DNA of 64,000 bases from Mesorhizobium sp. WSM4904 (lineage in GTDB: Bacteria; Pseudomonadota; Alphaproteobacteria; Rhizobiales; Rhizobiaceae). The stretch lies in NCBI RefSeq assembly GCF_029674545.1, contig NZ_CP121354.1, positions 4,659,001 to 4,723,000 of the forward strand, given 5' to 3'. Below, piece by piece: positions 7,914 to 15,516 of this stretch (within the stretch, counting starts at the first letter, position 1; each line of letters opens with the position of its first letter). The notes below the pieces were generated by a model that did no database searches, was not told the DNA's origin, and saw only the letters and a program-made list of their open reading frames with translations. The position numbers were made by a program, and so were the translations under genes.

Positions 7914-9443
7914 TTAAGCGTCAGGCTTGCCGATCAGCGATTTAGCAATTTCTAGGTGTTCCTTATAGCCGAACTTGTATTCGAAAAAGGGGTGTGACAG
8001 CGTCGAGCTGCGCGATGCCCAGGCTTCGATATCCCAGCCGCCTTCAAGCAAATCAGAGGCCGCAAAAACGAACTCGAGTGACTTTGTGAAAAAGCCGCCG
8101 AGGTCCTGAAAATTGGCGGCGTAGTCGGCTTTGGCCTTGCCTAGCGCCCCGTGCACATAGTGATTTCTGCAATTGACGGCTTGGTCCAATACCCAGATTA
8201 GGTCCGGAAACTTGTCCCCCACAGCCGCAATTATCGGAGCCGCCCTGTGGCGGACCTTGTTTTTCAGGTTGGCTTTTCCGAGTCGCTTGAGCTCCAGCAG
8301 AATGCTGGCTCTTTCGGGGCTATCCGGCAGCGCCTTGAAAAGTTCACGGCTTTGATCGCGGGCAGTTTTCAACGCTACGGATAGCTCGACTTCTGCCGGC
8401 ACCGCGGCACTGGGGAGAATGTCGAACATATTGGCCGATCCCACCAAGCGGTCGATGTCGAAAAGATCCTGCTTTCGCAGGCATTCCGAATAGCGCGCAC
8501 GCGCATCTCGCCAATCCGGACCGCGTCTCACCCAGTCCGTCAGCACACTTGCAAATTCCTCTGGCCGCCAGACTGGATTGAGCGGCAGGTCCGCCGGGTG
8601 GGGACCTCTGCCGAGAGGAAATCGAAGGGGCTCTTTCATGCTGCTGTAGACATTAAACACCAACGGGCTGCCTGCGTCCGGTCCGTCGGTTGAGCTAGAA
8701 AGCAACCTGATTTCTTCGAATCTTTGGGGCCTTCCAGCTACCATCGAAAAAAAAGGTTCGAGCAGGAATGCCAGGTCGATGGCGCCGTTGAAACTCTGGG
8801 GGCGGACGAACTCAATGTCTAACCAGATGGAGTTGGAGAAACCGCTGCCTGTCGGCCCGCCCAATGAGATCGTCGGCGAATTGTTGGCCGAGATCGTCCC
8901 AATTTCGGTCGGAACTCGTATGATCGAGTACTTGCCAGAAAAATATGCAAGCGCAGGATGTTCCCCCACGAAGAGGTCACGATCGCCTGCCTTCGCCTTT
9001 GCCGCCAATGTCTCTTTAGCGATAGAAGGATCAACGATGGTTCCGAACGTAAAATAATCATAAAATAGTTTCGTTGAATCAGTTAGGCGCAAAGAAACTG
9101 ATGTGAATATCGGATCGACGTCAGTGACGTGAATGTCTCCAAAGATAACATGGTGAGGGAATATATTATGAATATGCTTTGAAACATTTCCATCAGAATC
9201 AGCTTTCTGATTGCTGCTGATAGGAATGCAATCCAGAAGAGAGATCTTGACCGTATGGTCGACGACGCCGTGAATGGTTGGGCTCAACGATCCCGGATAT
9301 AGCCCATGCTCGACGTCATGAAGCACGAGTTTTGAATCGTATCCATCCAATGACAGTTCGCCATATACGCCGGCTTGCGAAGGCAGGTCGAACTTGCCAA
9401 GGCCTTTAAAGCCGTCAGTCCACTTTCCGGTCATTTTAAGCAT
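7914..9443 (-). CDS. ApeA-like HEPN-domain protein, putative abortive-infection RNase
   Basis: 509 aa, first gene of a three-gene minus-strand operon. The C-terminal region carries R426-N427-x3-H431 (CRNHYVHG), exactly the RNxxxH form of the HEPN ribonuclease motif, inside a helical segment (ILLELKRLGKANLKNK to AASDLL). The N-terminal ~300 residues are beta-rich (GVYGELSLDGYDSKLVLHD, then SNSIWLDIEFVRPQSFNG), resembling the N-terminal domain found in front of the ApeA-type HEPN domain. ApeA proteins protect bacteria from phage by RNA cleavage after infection. Start is ATG 9443 or ATG 9434. Codon use looks less GC-biased than the neighbours, consistent with horizontal acquisition. HEPN motif: seen; ApeA relationship: from family knowledge; defence role: inference. 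Confidence 0.7.
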   Translation of the reverse strand: MLKMTGKWTDGFKGLGKFDLPSQAGVYGELSLDGYDSKLVLHDVEHGLYPGSLSPTIHGVVDHTVKISLLDCIPISSNQKADSDGNVSKHIHNIFPHHVIFGDIHVTDVDPIFTSVSLRLTDSTKLFYDYFTFGTIVDPSIAKETLAAKAKAGDRDLFVGEHPALAYFSGKYSIIRVPTEIGTISANNSPTISLGGPTGSGFSNSIWLDIEFVRPQSFNGAIDLAFLLEPFFSMVAGRPQRFEEIRLLSSSTDGPDAGSPLVFNVYSSMKEPLRFPLGRGPHPADLPLNPVWRPEEFASVLTDWVRRGPDWRDARARYSECLRKQDLFDIDRLVGSANMFDILPSAAVPAEVELSVALKTARDQSRELFKALPDSPERASILLELKRLGKANLKNKVRHRAAPIIAAVGDKFPDLIWVLDQAVNCRNHYVHGALGKAKADYAANFQDLGGFFTKSLEFVFAASDLLEGGWDIEAWASRSSTLSHPFFEYKFGYKEHLEIAKSLIGKPDA

Positions 9444-9820
9444 GCCGTTTTTTCAAGGTGGGTTCGGGGGCAGGCGTCTCTAGCTAGAGCTTCCCTCCAC
9501 CAATCAGATTTAGCTCGCCGCTGCTGAAAATGCGCTCCTACGTGTGAAGGGTCCAGATAAGGATTGCTTTTTTTCAGCCAGAAGCTCGGAGCTTTCGTTT
9601 GGCGGCCCGCAATTCGATGTTTCCGCCCCTCACGCTAATGCGCTAAAGCTTCCCGGAGGTCTTCGATGCAGCGGGATTGCATGCGCAAGATGTTTCACGG
9701 CAACTATCTTCCCGGCGTGGAAGTTACCGGCGTCCGGAAACCTTCAAGTCCGCCATCGTCATCTCGTCTTTCCAAGCATGTCAGCTCTGCCGCGGTGAAG
9801 AAGAGACGTTGCGAAGAGGT
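9444..9820. other. Upstream region of the HEPN operon; no clear gene
   Basis: About 377 bp holding the presumed promoter of the minus-strand HEPN operon. A plus-strand frame starts at ATG 9666 behind CCCGGAGG and encodes MQRDCMRKMFHGNYLPGVEV, but it runs straight into antisense sequence of the GntR fragment and is probably a remnant. Confidence 0.4.
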
Positions 9821-9984
9821 TGCGCGCCTCTACTCGCCAGCCGCGCCGGCGTGGCGCATCATGCGCAGGAAGCTCATGGAGATGTGGGCGCGCCTTATGT
9901 GCCCGATCGATTCCCAGTCGCCGATCTCGGCCGCGGCCAGGACTTCCTTCCATCTCGCGCCGGAACGCGGTGAACTCCTCCACC
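9821..9984 (-). pseudogene. Duplicated, frameshifted 3' fragment of the GntR regulator gene
   Basis: This ~165-bp block is nearly identical to 11255-11420, the C-terminal coding end of the intact GntR gene, in the same orientation. Both include TGGCGCATCATGCGCAGGAA. Translation matches LVEEFTAFRREME and then loses frame, because this copy reads GACTTCCTTCCATCTC where the intact copy has GACCTCCTCCATTTC, one base shorter. Similarity stops abruptly at 9984/11420 (coding upstream side) and fades at 9821/11255. It is a non-functional scar of a duplication. Confidence 0.85.
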
Positions 9985-10217
9985 AGTATGGGCGTCACGC
10001 GCCAACTTGGCGACATACAGTCGCCCGCGCACGGATGCCGGACCGTAGCTATGCCAGATCCGTGGCGGAGGTTGAAACCCTTTTAGCGCCCTACCGCAAA
10101 TAGATGAGCCCACGTCTCCAATCGACAGAATGAAAAACATTATCGCCGGATGCTACTTTGAGGGACGGCAACCCGGTTTTGCGGCCCTAGAAGCCAGTTG
10201 GGCTTTGGGGGTTAGAC

Positions 10218-10412
10218 ATGAGCAAGACGACTCTCATTGCTATCGCTATCCTCGCGATCGGCGTCCATTGTGCCGAAGCCAAGGACCGTAAGGTCGCACC
10301 GGTTTGCACCGCGTCAAGCCGGCCCTTCGAGGTCCTGGCTGGCAAGTGTTTTCTCGTCAAAGGTTCGATGATCTATGGCGACATCGCCGATCTGTCCCAG
10401 ATAATCACTTAG
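10218..10412 (+). CDS. Small secreted hypothetical protein (64 aa)
   Basis: Starts at ATG 10218 behind a G-rich stretch (TTTGGGGGTTAGAC). The N-terminus MSKTTLIAIAILAIGVHCAEA is a good signal peptide with a possible cleavage after AEA; the mature part is about 43 residues with two Cys (PVCTASS and GKCFLVKG) that could form one disulfide in the periplasm. It is not a family I recognise, though small exported proteins of this type are common in Mesorhizobium. It lies between the two copies of the GntR 3' sequence. Confidence 0.5.
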   Translation: MSKTTLIAIAILAIGVHCAEAKDRKVAPVCTASSRPFEVLAGKCFLVKGSMIYGDIADLSQIIT

Positions 10413-10537
10413 GGTGGTAGTCATGGGCGACAGCGCTCGGAAAATTAGCAAAAGCTTGAATTCCCTTTAAACGAGGAGCATCGTTAGGTCAGGGAGGGCC
10501 ACCCGCGCGCAACAGGTGATTTTTGAAGGGGTACATC

Positions 10538-10735
10538 ATGGAATCTGTTTGCTTCGATCCCAGTGCGATGATCTGCATTCCATCAGTTTTCCTTGCCGTC
10601 ACGTTCGCCTTTCTCGCTATGACGCCGTTTGCGGCTGCGCGGCTGCTCGTTTTGAGGATGCGCGCACGCTCGGGACGATCCGGCGAAAGCTCCGTCGGCG
10701 AAGTCTTATCAGCCGGAAGGCTCCAGCCCGCTTAA
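10538..10735 (+). CDS. Small membrane hypothetical protein (65 aa)
   Basis: ATG 10538 follows GAAGGGG at 10525-10531, a suitable ribosome binding site; an upstream in-frame TTG 10523 is less likely. One hydrophobic segment (IPSVFLAVTFAFLAMTPFAA) is followed by an Arg-rich tail (RLLVLRMRARSGRSG), consistent with a single-span protein with a positive-inside tail. No family recognised. Confidence 0.35.
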   Translation: MESVCFDPSAMICIPSVFLAVTFAFLAMTPFAAARLLVLRMRARSGRSGESSVGEVLSAGRLQPA

Positions 10736-11003
10736 GAGGGGGCCGCGGACAAACTCAATATCGGCGCCGAACCGGCCGGCAAGGTGGCGAAAGCGCAAGA
10801 GCCAAGGTCGCGGACGGCATCTGATCGACCAGGCGGTTGTTTGGGCTCGATCGTGGTCGCCGTGGCGATCTCACTTACCCCCATGGCTTTGAAGGCTGGG
10901 TGGCGCGGCTGATCAATGAGCGAATGTTAGCAACTTCTTGTATTAAAAGCTCGGCAAGATCATAATAGCGGCGCGCGTACGAGGGGCTTTGAGGGAGGTT
11001 CCG

Positions 11004-11153
11004 ATGCGACCGATCCTATTGATCGCCGCCGCTGTTGTCGCGTTCTCTATCTGGGACGACTTGGCAAACAAGAGCGCCTATCGGATTGCGTTGATGAAGA
11101 CGGTTGACCAGGTCGAGAACTTCCAAGGCCCTGTTCGCGTCACCTGGAATTAG
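11004..11153 (+). CDS. Small exported or membrane-anchored hypothetical protein (49 aa)
   Basis: ATG 11004 is preceded by GAGGGAGGTT at 10991, a strong ribosome binding site. The product starts with the hydrophobic helix MRPILLIAAAVVAFSIW and continues with a short polar part ending VRVTWN before TAG 11151-11153. Function unknown. It sits 100 bp from the intact end of the GntR gene and is convergent with it. Confidence 0.45.
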   Translation: MRPILLIAAAVVAFSIWDDLANKSAYRIALMKTVDQVENFQGPVRVTWN

Positions 11154-11267
11154 TGTTGCAAACCGCCGAATGCCGCGGCTGCGACCTGCGCAGGTCGCGA
11201 GTAAAGTGTCAGCGAGCCGGGACGCTCCCCGCATAAGAAGGGCTGGCGCAAGATTGCGCGCCTTATC

Positions 11268-11984
11268 CTATTCGCCGGCCGCGCCGGCGTGGCGCATCAT
11301 GCGCAGGAAGCTCATGGAGATGTGGGCCCGCCTTATGTGCCCGATCGATTCCCAGTCGCCGATCTCGGCCGCGGCCAGGACCTCCTCCATTTCGCGGCGG
11401 AACGCGGTGAACTCCTCCACGAGCCCCAGCTGCGGCATCATCTTGAGGACGACGCGCGCCACCTGGAAATACAGCCTCTCGCTGATCTCGCGCAGCGGCT
11501 GGTTCCCGGTCATGCCCGACAGTTCGGTGAAGAAATCCATGTTAAGCTGCAGGAAGGCGCGCTGATCCGGATTGAGCATGTCGGAATCGCAGCGGGCAAT
11601 GAGCGCCCGGATCCGATCGAGATCCGCCGCGGTGCGCGGAATCGGCGAGAGCTTGCCGACCAGAAGCGCCAGTTCCAGGCGCAGATGATAGACCTGCTGC
11701 AATTCCTCGATGTCGACGTCGGTGACGAGGGTGCCGACGCCGTGGACGGATTGAACCAGGCCTTCCGACTCGAGGCGCGCAAGCACGCGCCGGACCGGCG
11801 TGCGGCTGATCTCGAATTCCTGGGCGAGTTCCTCCTCGGAGAGCCGGCTTCCCGGCGGATAGTCGAGCAGGCAAATGCGGTCGCGCAGGATCAGGTAGAT
11901 GCGTTCGAACCGTTCTCGCGCCGAAAGCGGACGCGGGGGCGACGCGGCCATGGTCGCGGGCGAGGCATCCGTGTCAAACGTCAT
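11268..11984 (-). CDS. GntR family transcriptional regulator, FCD subfamily
   Basis: 238 aa. The N-terminal winged helix-turn-helix (residues ~25-95, with SRLSEEELAQEFEISRTPVRRVLARLE) is typical of GntR, and the all-helical C-terminal part is an FCD ligand-binding domain, normally sensing a small organic acid or amino acid. Its ATG overlaps the stop of the ABC ATPase gene by 4 bp (ATGA), so it is the last gene of the transporter operon and most likely regulates it and the divergent M24/sox operon. Two GTATAC motifs at 15346 and 15416 in the divergent promoter region are candidate operators. Its 3' end is duplicated as a pseudogene at 9821-9984. Confidence 0.93.
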   Translation of the reverse strand: MTFDTDASPATMAASPPRPLSARERFERIYLILRDRICLLDYPPGSRLSEEELAQEFEISRTPVRRVLARLESEGLVQSVHGVGTLVTDVDIEELQQVYHLRLELALLVGKLSPIPRTAADLDRIRALIARCDSDMLNPDQRAFLQLNMDFFTELSGMTGNQPLREISERLYFQVARVVLKMMPQLGLVEEFTAFRREMEEVLAAAEIGDWESIGHIRRAHISMSFLRMMRHAGAAGE

Positions 11985-12760
11985 CCAGCCTCCAGGACGG
12001 CGTGCAGGAACTGCCGCGTCCGCTCATTCTTGGGTGCGCCGAAAAGCTCGCTCGGCGGCCCCTGCTCGCAGATCTTGCCCTGGTAGAAGAAGCAGACGCG
12101 ATCGGAGAACTCCTTGGCGAAGCCCATCTGGTGGGTGACCATGAGCATCGTCAGATCATGCTCGCGGCCGATCTGCCTTATCACCTGCAACACTTCGCCG
12201 ACAAGTTCCGGGTCGAGCGCCGACGTCACCTCGTCGAACAGCATGATCTTGGGCCGCATCGCCAGCGCCCTGGCGATGGCGACGCGCTGCTGCTGGCCGC
12301 CGGAGAGCTGGGAGGGATAGTGATCCTTCTTCTGCGACAGCCCGACCATGTCGAGAAGCTCGGCCGCGCGCGCCTCGGCATCCGCGCGCTTCATGCCGAG
12401 CACGGTGATCGGCGCCTCGATGCAGTTGGCCATGGCGGTCATGTGCGGGAACAGGTTGAAGGACTGGAACACCATGCCGATCTTCGCCCGGATGCGCCGG
12501 ATGTGCGCGAGGTTGGCGGGCACCAGTTTTCCGTTCTGCTGCATATGCGTCAGCGGCTCGCCTTCGACCCAGATGACGCCGTCATTGATGGTTTCCAGCG
12601 TCATCAGCATGCGCAGGACAGTGGTCTTGCCGGAGCCGGACGGACCGATGACGGACACCTTCTCGCCGCGCGCAATGTCGAGATTCAGGCCGTCGAGAAC
12701 CGTCAGCGCGCCGTAGCGTTTGGAAACGTTGTCGAAGCGGACCATCGGTTGCTCGGTCAT
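11981..12760 (-). CDS. ehuA: Polar amino acid/ectoine-type ABC transporter ATP-binding protein (EhuA-like)
   Basis: 259 aa from ATG 12760 (MTEQPMVRFDNVSKRYG); the frame is open further upstream but that overlaps the permease gene. It has Walker A GPSGSGKTT, the Q-loop (VFQSFNLFPHMT), signature LSGGQQQR, Walker B IMLFDEVTSALD and the switch His in MLMVTHQMGFA. It energises the import complex formed with the two permeases encoded just upstream. It overlaps the preceding permease stop by 4 bp and the GntR start by 4 bp, so expression is tightly coupled. The Ehu name rests on the co-encoded binding protein; the ATPase alone would only say polar-amino-acid type. Confidence 0.85.
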   Translation of the reverse strand: MTEQPMVRFDNVSKRYGALTVLDGLNLDIARGEKVSVIGPSGSGKTTVLRMLMTLETINDGVIWVEGEPLTHMQQNGKLVPANLAHIRRIRAKIGMVFQSFNLFPHMTAMANCIEAPITVLGMKRADAEARAAELLDMVGLSQKKDHYPSQLSGGQQQRVAIARALAMRPKIMLFDEVTSALDPELVGEVLQVIRQIGREHDLTMLMVTHQMGFAKEFSDRVCFFYQGKICEQGPPSELFGAPKNERTRQFLHAVLEAG

Positions 12761-13416
12761 CGTACGGTCCTTCTGTTGAGCAGGCGTTCGAGGGCACGGA
12801 TGAGCGCGGCCGATACGAGGCTCATCGCCAGAAAGAACAGGCCGACCAGCGTGATCGGCTCGGTGTAGCGGAATGTCTCGGAGCCGATGATCTTGGCGGT
12901 CTGCATGAGTTCCAACACCGCGATCGCCGAAAGCAGCGGCGTTTCCTTGAACAGCGCGACGAGATAGTTGCCGAGCGCCGGCACGATCGGTGGGATCGCC
13001 TGCGGGATGATGATGTCGCGAAAGGTCGTCCAGGATGAGAGATTGAGCGCGATCGAAGCTTCCCACTGGCCGCGATGGATGTTGTCGAAGCCCGCGCGAT
13101 AGACCTCCGAGCAGTAGGCGGCGTAGTGGATGCCGATGGCGATGACGCCGGCGGTGAACGCGTCGAGCACGAGGCCGAATTTCGGAAAGACGAAATAGAT
13201 GAAGAAGATCTGTATGAGCAGCGGCGTCGAGCGGATCAATTCGACCAGCACGGAGATCGTCCAAGCCGTCCACGGCACGGCGATGCGGATCACGGCCAGG
13301 ACCAGGCCAAGCGTCGCCGCTATGACGAAGCCGAGAAGCGTCGCCTCGATCGACACGACGGCCGCCTGCGCCAGCACCGGCAGGATCTGGAAGGTAAAAT
13401 TCCAATCCCAGATCAT
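12757..13416 (-). CDS. ehuD: ABC transporter permease, His/Glu/Gln/ectoine type (EhuD-like)
   Basis: 219 aa from ATG 13416, which overlaps the stop of the upstream permease by 4 bp. About five hydrophobic spans and the HisM/GlnP-type signature region including VELIRSTPLLIQIFF and the EAA-like loop (GQWEASIALNLSSWTTFRDIIIP). It forms the inner-membrane channel as a heterodimer with the 242-aa permease encoded before it. The longer open frame upstream is antisense-free but overlaps the other permease and is not used. Confidence 0.85.
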   Translation of the reverse strand: MIWDWNFTFQILPVLAQAAVVSIEATLLGFVIAATLGLVLAVIRIAVPWTAWTISVLVELIRSTPLLIQIFFIYFVFPKFGLVLDAFTAGVIAIGIHYAAYCSEVYRAGFDNIHRGQWEASIALNLSSWTTFRDIIIPQAIPPIVPALGNYLVALFKETPLLSAIAVLELMQTAKIIGSETFRYTEPITLVGLFFLAMSLVSAALIRALERLLNRRTVR

Positions 13417-14141
13417 GCCGCCCTCCCCCGCGCCAGGCCGAGCGAGGCCCGCCTTTCGAGGAGCCGCATCCCGATGGAAATGACCAGCGACATGGCGAGG
13501 TACATCAAAAGCACGAGCGTGAAGATCGGAATGGTCTTGAACGTGTTCTGGTTCATCTGCTGCGCCTTGAAGGCAAGATCGGTGAGCGTGATCAGCGAGA
13601 CCAGCGCGGTCGATTTCAAAAGCTCGATGAACAGATTGCCCCAGGGCGGGATCATGGCGATGAAAGCCTGCGGCAGGATGATCCGGCGCAGCATCTGCGA
13701 CCGGCTCATATTGAGCGCGGCTCCGGCTTCCCACTGGCCGCGCGGCACCGATTGGATGGCGCCGCGCACGCATTCGGAACCATACGCGCCGACATTCAAG
13801 CCGAGCGCCAGCACGGCGACCAGAAATGCGTCGAGCGTCACGCCGAACTGCGGCAGCACGAAAAACAGCCAGAACAGCTGCACCAAAGCCGAGGTGCCGC
13901 GGAAGATCTCGACATAGACCGTCGCCAGCCATCTGAGCGGCGCCGGGCCATACATGCGCGCAAGCGCGGCAAGCACGCCCATGACGACCGCGAGCAGGCT
14001 GCCGAGCACGGCTATCTCGATGGTCAGTTGCGCGCCCTGCAGCAGCCCCGGCAGGAACAGCCTGTAAGAGGCTTGCGTCGCCAGCACGCCGATCACGGCG
14101 AGCGCGACAACCAGCATGGCGACGAGTGTGCGAATTCCCAT
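13413..14141 (-). CDS. ehuC: ABC transporter permease, His/Glu/Gln/ectoine type (EhuC-like)
   Basis: 242 aa, the second channel subunit. Visible are the VEIFRGTSALVQLFWLFF segment and the cytoplasmic EAA loop (GQWEAGAALNMSRSQMLRRII) that docks the ATPase, plus five to six membrane spans. It is the first gene after the binding-protein gene, from which it is separated by 260 bp containing a terminator and a tandem repeat, so its transcription may be reduced relative to ehuB or come from a separate promoter. Confidence 0.85.
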   Translation of the reverse strand: MGIRTLVAMLVVALAVIGVLATQASYRLFLPGLLQGAQLTIEIAVLGSLLAVVMGVLAALARMYGPAPLRWLATVYVEIFRGTSALVQLFWLFFVLPQFGVTLDAFLVAVLALGLNVGAYGSECVRGAIQSVPRGQWEAGAALNMSRSQMLRRIILPQAFIAMIPPWGNLFIELLKSTALVSLITLTDLAFKAQQMNQNTFKTIPIFTLVLLMYLAMSLVISIGMRLLERRASLGLARGRAA

Positions 14142-14152
14142 CTGCGCTCCTA

Positions 14153-14356
14153 GAGCGTTTCACCGTTTCACGGAAACGCCGAACCGCTCTAACTGTTTGT
14201 TTTCACGCAATTCCGGACGGAAAGCCGCTCACACACTTTTCCTGGAATTGCTTTAGAGCAGTTCATCGTTTTCGCGGAAACGCCGAACCGCTCCAACTGT
14301 TTGTTTTCACGCAATTCCGGACGGAAAACCGTCACACACTTTTCCTGGAATTGCTC
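14153..14356. repeat. Tandem duplication of a ~103-bp rhizobial repeat
   Basis: Two direct copies, 14153-14255 and 14256-14356, share GAAACGCCGAACCGCTC, TTCACGCAATTCCGGACGGA and ACACACTTTTCCTGGAATTG. They differ at a handful of positions. They lie between ehuB and ehuC. AATTCCGGACGGAAA is a sequence I associate with a repeat common in Mesorhizobium. Confidence 0.9.
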
Positions 14357-14359
14357 CTG

Positions 14360-14387
14360 AAAAAAGAGGCGGCGCTTTCGCGCCGCC
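14360..14387 (-). terminator. Intrinsic terminator after ehuB
   Basis: Read on the minus strand, an 8-bp GC stem (GGCGGCGC / GCGCCGCC, loop GAAA) is followed by TCTTTTTT. This is a textbook intrinsic terminator 15 bp after the ehuB stop codon, and it should reduce read-through into the permease genes. Confidence 0.85.
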
Positions 14388-14401
14388 AGCAGTTGGGAAC
14401 C

Positions 14402-15271
14402 TTACTCGCCCTTGCAGAGCTGCGCCGTGGTCTTGTTCGGCAGATAGTCCTTGCCGAAGCCGAGCGGCTCGACCAGGGCGATGTGCTCGGGCGACCCGAT
14501 GAACTTCTTCAGCTCGGCGTTGAACGCTTCCTGCAGATCGGTGTCTTCCTTGCGGAAGCCGAAGCCGCCATGGCCCTTCACCGACTTGCCGGCGACTTCG
14601 CCGAACGGCTTGGTCGATTCGACGCCGTCGGCCTTCTTGGCCATCTCGGCGATCGACAGCGCGGTGAGAGCGGCCGCATCGGCGCGGCCAGACTGGACGG
14701 CCGCGACCAGGCTGGACTGGTCAGGCAAGGTGACGAGCTGCCCGGCGGCCACGCCCGCGTCCTTGGCGAAGCCGCCTTCGACGGCGCCGGCCATCACGGC
14801 GAGCTTGAGATCCGCATTGTCCTTGAAGCTGGAAAAGTCCTTCACGCCCTTGGGATTGCCCTTCGTTACCAACATGGCCTCGCCGATGCCGTAGGACGGC
14901 TCCGAGAAATTGATCTCGGCGCAGCGCTTCGGCGTGATGAACATGCCGGCGGCGATGATGTCGAAACGGCCGGCCTTGAGGCCCGGAATGAGCGAGCCGA
15001 ACTCGGTCAGCACGCCGTCCACCTGCGAGATGCCCATCTTGGCGAGCACCGCCTTGGCGACCTCGGGCGCTTCGCCGGTCAGCTTGCCGTCGGGCGTCGC
15101 GAAACCGAATGGCGCCTCGTTGGCGAAGCCGACGCGGATGTAGCCGTCCTTCTTGGCGCGCTCGAGGGTCGTCTCGGCCTTGGCCGGCAGTGACGTGAAT
15201 GCGGTCGCGGCGAGCGCAAGGCAAGCAGCGGCCTTCACAACCGCGCGGCGGGATATCTGTGACATGAACAT
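14402..15271 (-). CDS. ehuB: Ectoine/polar amino acid ABC transporter substrate-binding protein (EhuB-like)
   Basis: 289 aa from ATG 15271, six bases after AAGGGG. The N-terminus MFMSQISRRAVVKAAACLAL ends in AKA, a Tat- or Sec-type signal peptide for export. The mature part is a family-3 solute-binding protein: GYIRVGFANEAPFGF, then FGSLIPGLKAGRFDIIAAGM followed by ITPKRCAEINFSEPSYG, a run I recognise from EhuB of Sinorhizobium meliloti. EhuB binds ectoine and hydroxyectoine through aromatic residues. Relatives bind other zwitterionic cyclic or methylated amino acids, so the ligand is not certain. It is the first gene of the ehuBCDA-gntR operon and is divergent from the M24/sox operon. Confidence 0.85.
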   Translation of the reverse strand: MFMSQISRRAVVKAAACLALAATAFTSLPAKAETTLERAKKDGYIRVGFANEAPFGFATPDGKLTGEAPEVAKAVLAKMGISQVDGVLTEFGSLIPGLKAGRFDIIAAGMFITPKRCAEINFSEPSYGIGEAMLVTKGNPKGVKDFSSFKDNADLKLAVMAGAVEGGFAKDAGVAAGQLVTLPDQSSLVAAVQSGRADAAALTALSIAEMAKKADGVESTKPFGEVAGKSVKGHGGFGFRKEDTDLQEAFNAELKKFIGSPEHIALVEPLGFGKDYLPNKTTAQLCKGE

Positions 15272-15345
15272 GCGTTCCCCTTTGCTTTCAATGATTGTTT
15301 GGCTCGAAACGACGTTTCTCCACCACCGCCTCAAGCACAGAAGAC

Positions 15346-15421
15346 GTATACAACTGATCTGGACATATCGCAAGATGCGCTGTACGAATCTCGATAAATA
15401 GCCGTTTACTTCCCGGTATAC
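15346..15421. promoter_or_regulatory. Divergent promoter region with two GTATAC half-palindromes, candidate GntR operators
   Basis: GTATAC occurs at 15346-15351 (GACGTATACAAC) and at 15416-15421 (CCGGTATACGGC), 70 bp apart, in the 245-bp region between ehuB and the first M24 gene. FCD-type GntR proteins often bind short palindromes with a GTATAC or GTxxAC core. Binding by the locus regulator is inference. Confidence 0.45.
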
Positions 15422-15516
15422 GGCTGAAACATTCAACAGTTGTGCACAATTAAGGCAATTTTCCCGGGATCGCGGCGCAAGCCGTGTCCCGCGCGAGATC
15501 GGGAGGAAAGACGGTT

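Noticed and set aside
9666..10103. 145-codon plus-strand frame over the GntR fragment
   Set aside because: Its second half is antisense of a duplicated gene end; the intact GntR copy has a similar antisense frame, so openness is inherited, not selected.
4835..11267. Search for an att-like copy of the tRNA-Gln 3' end
   Set aside because: No second copy of GGTTCGAATCCAGGTTCCCC was found by eye in the accessory region and no integrase is present, so no attachment site is claimed.
12761..14163. N-terminal extensions of the EhuA-like and EhuD-like frames
   Set aside because: They overlap the neighbouring permease genes in another frame. Motif positions and 4-bp ATGA overlaps support the shorter proteins.
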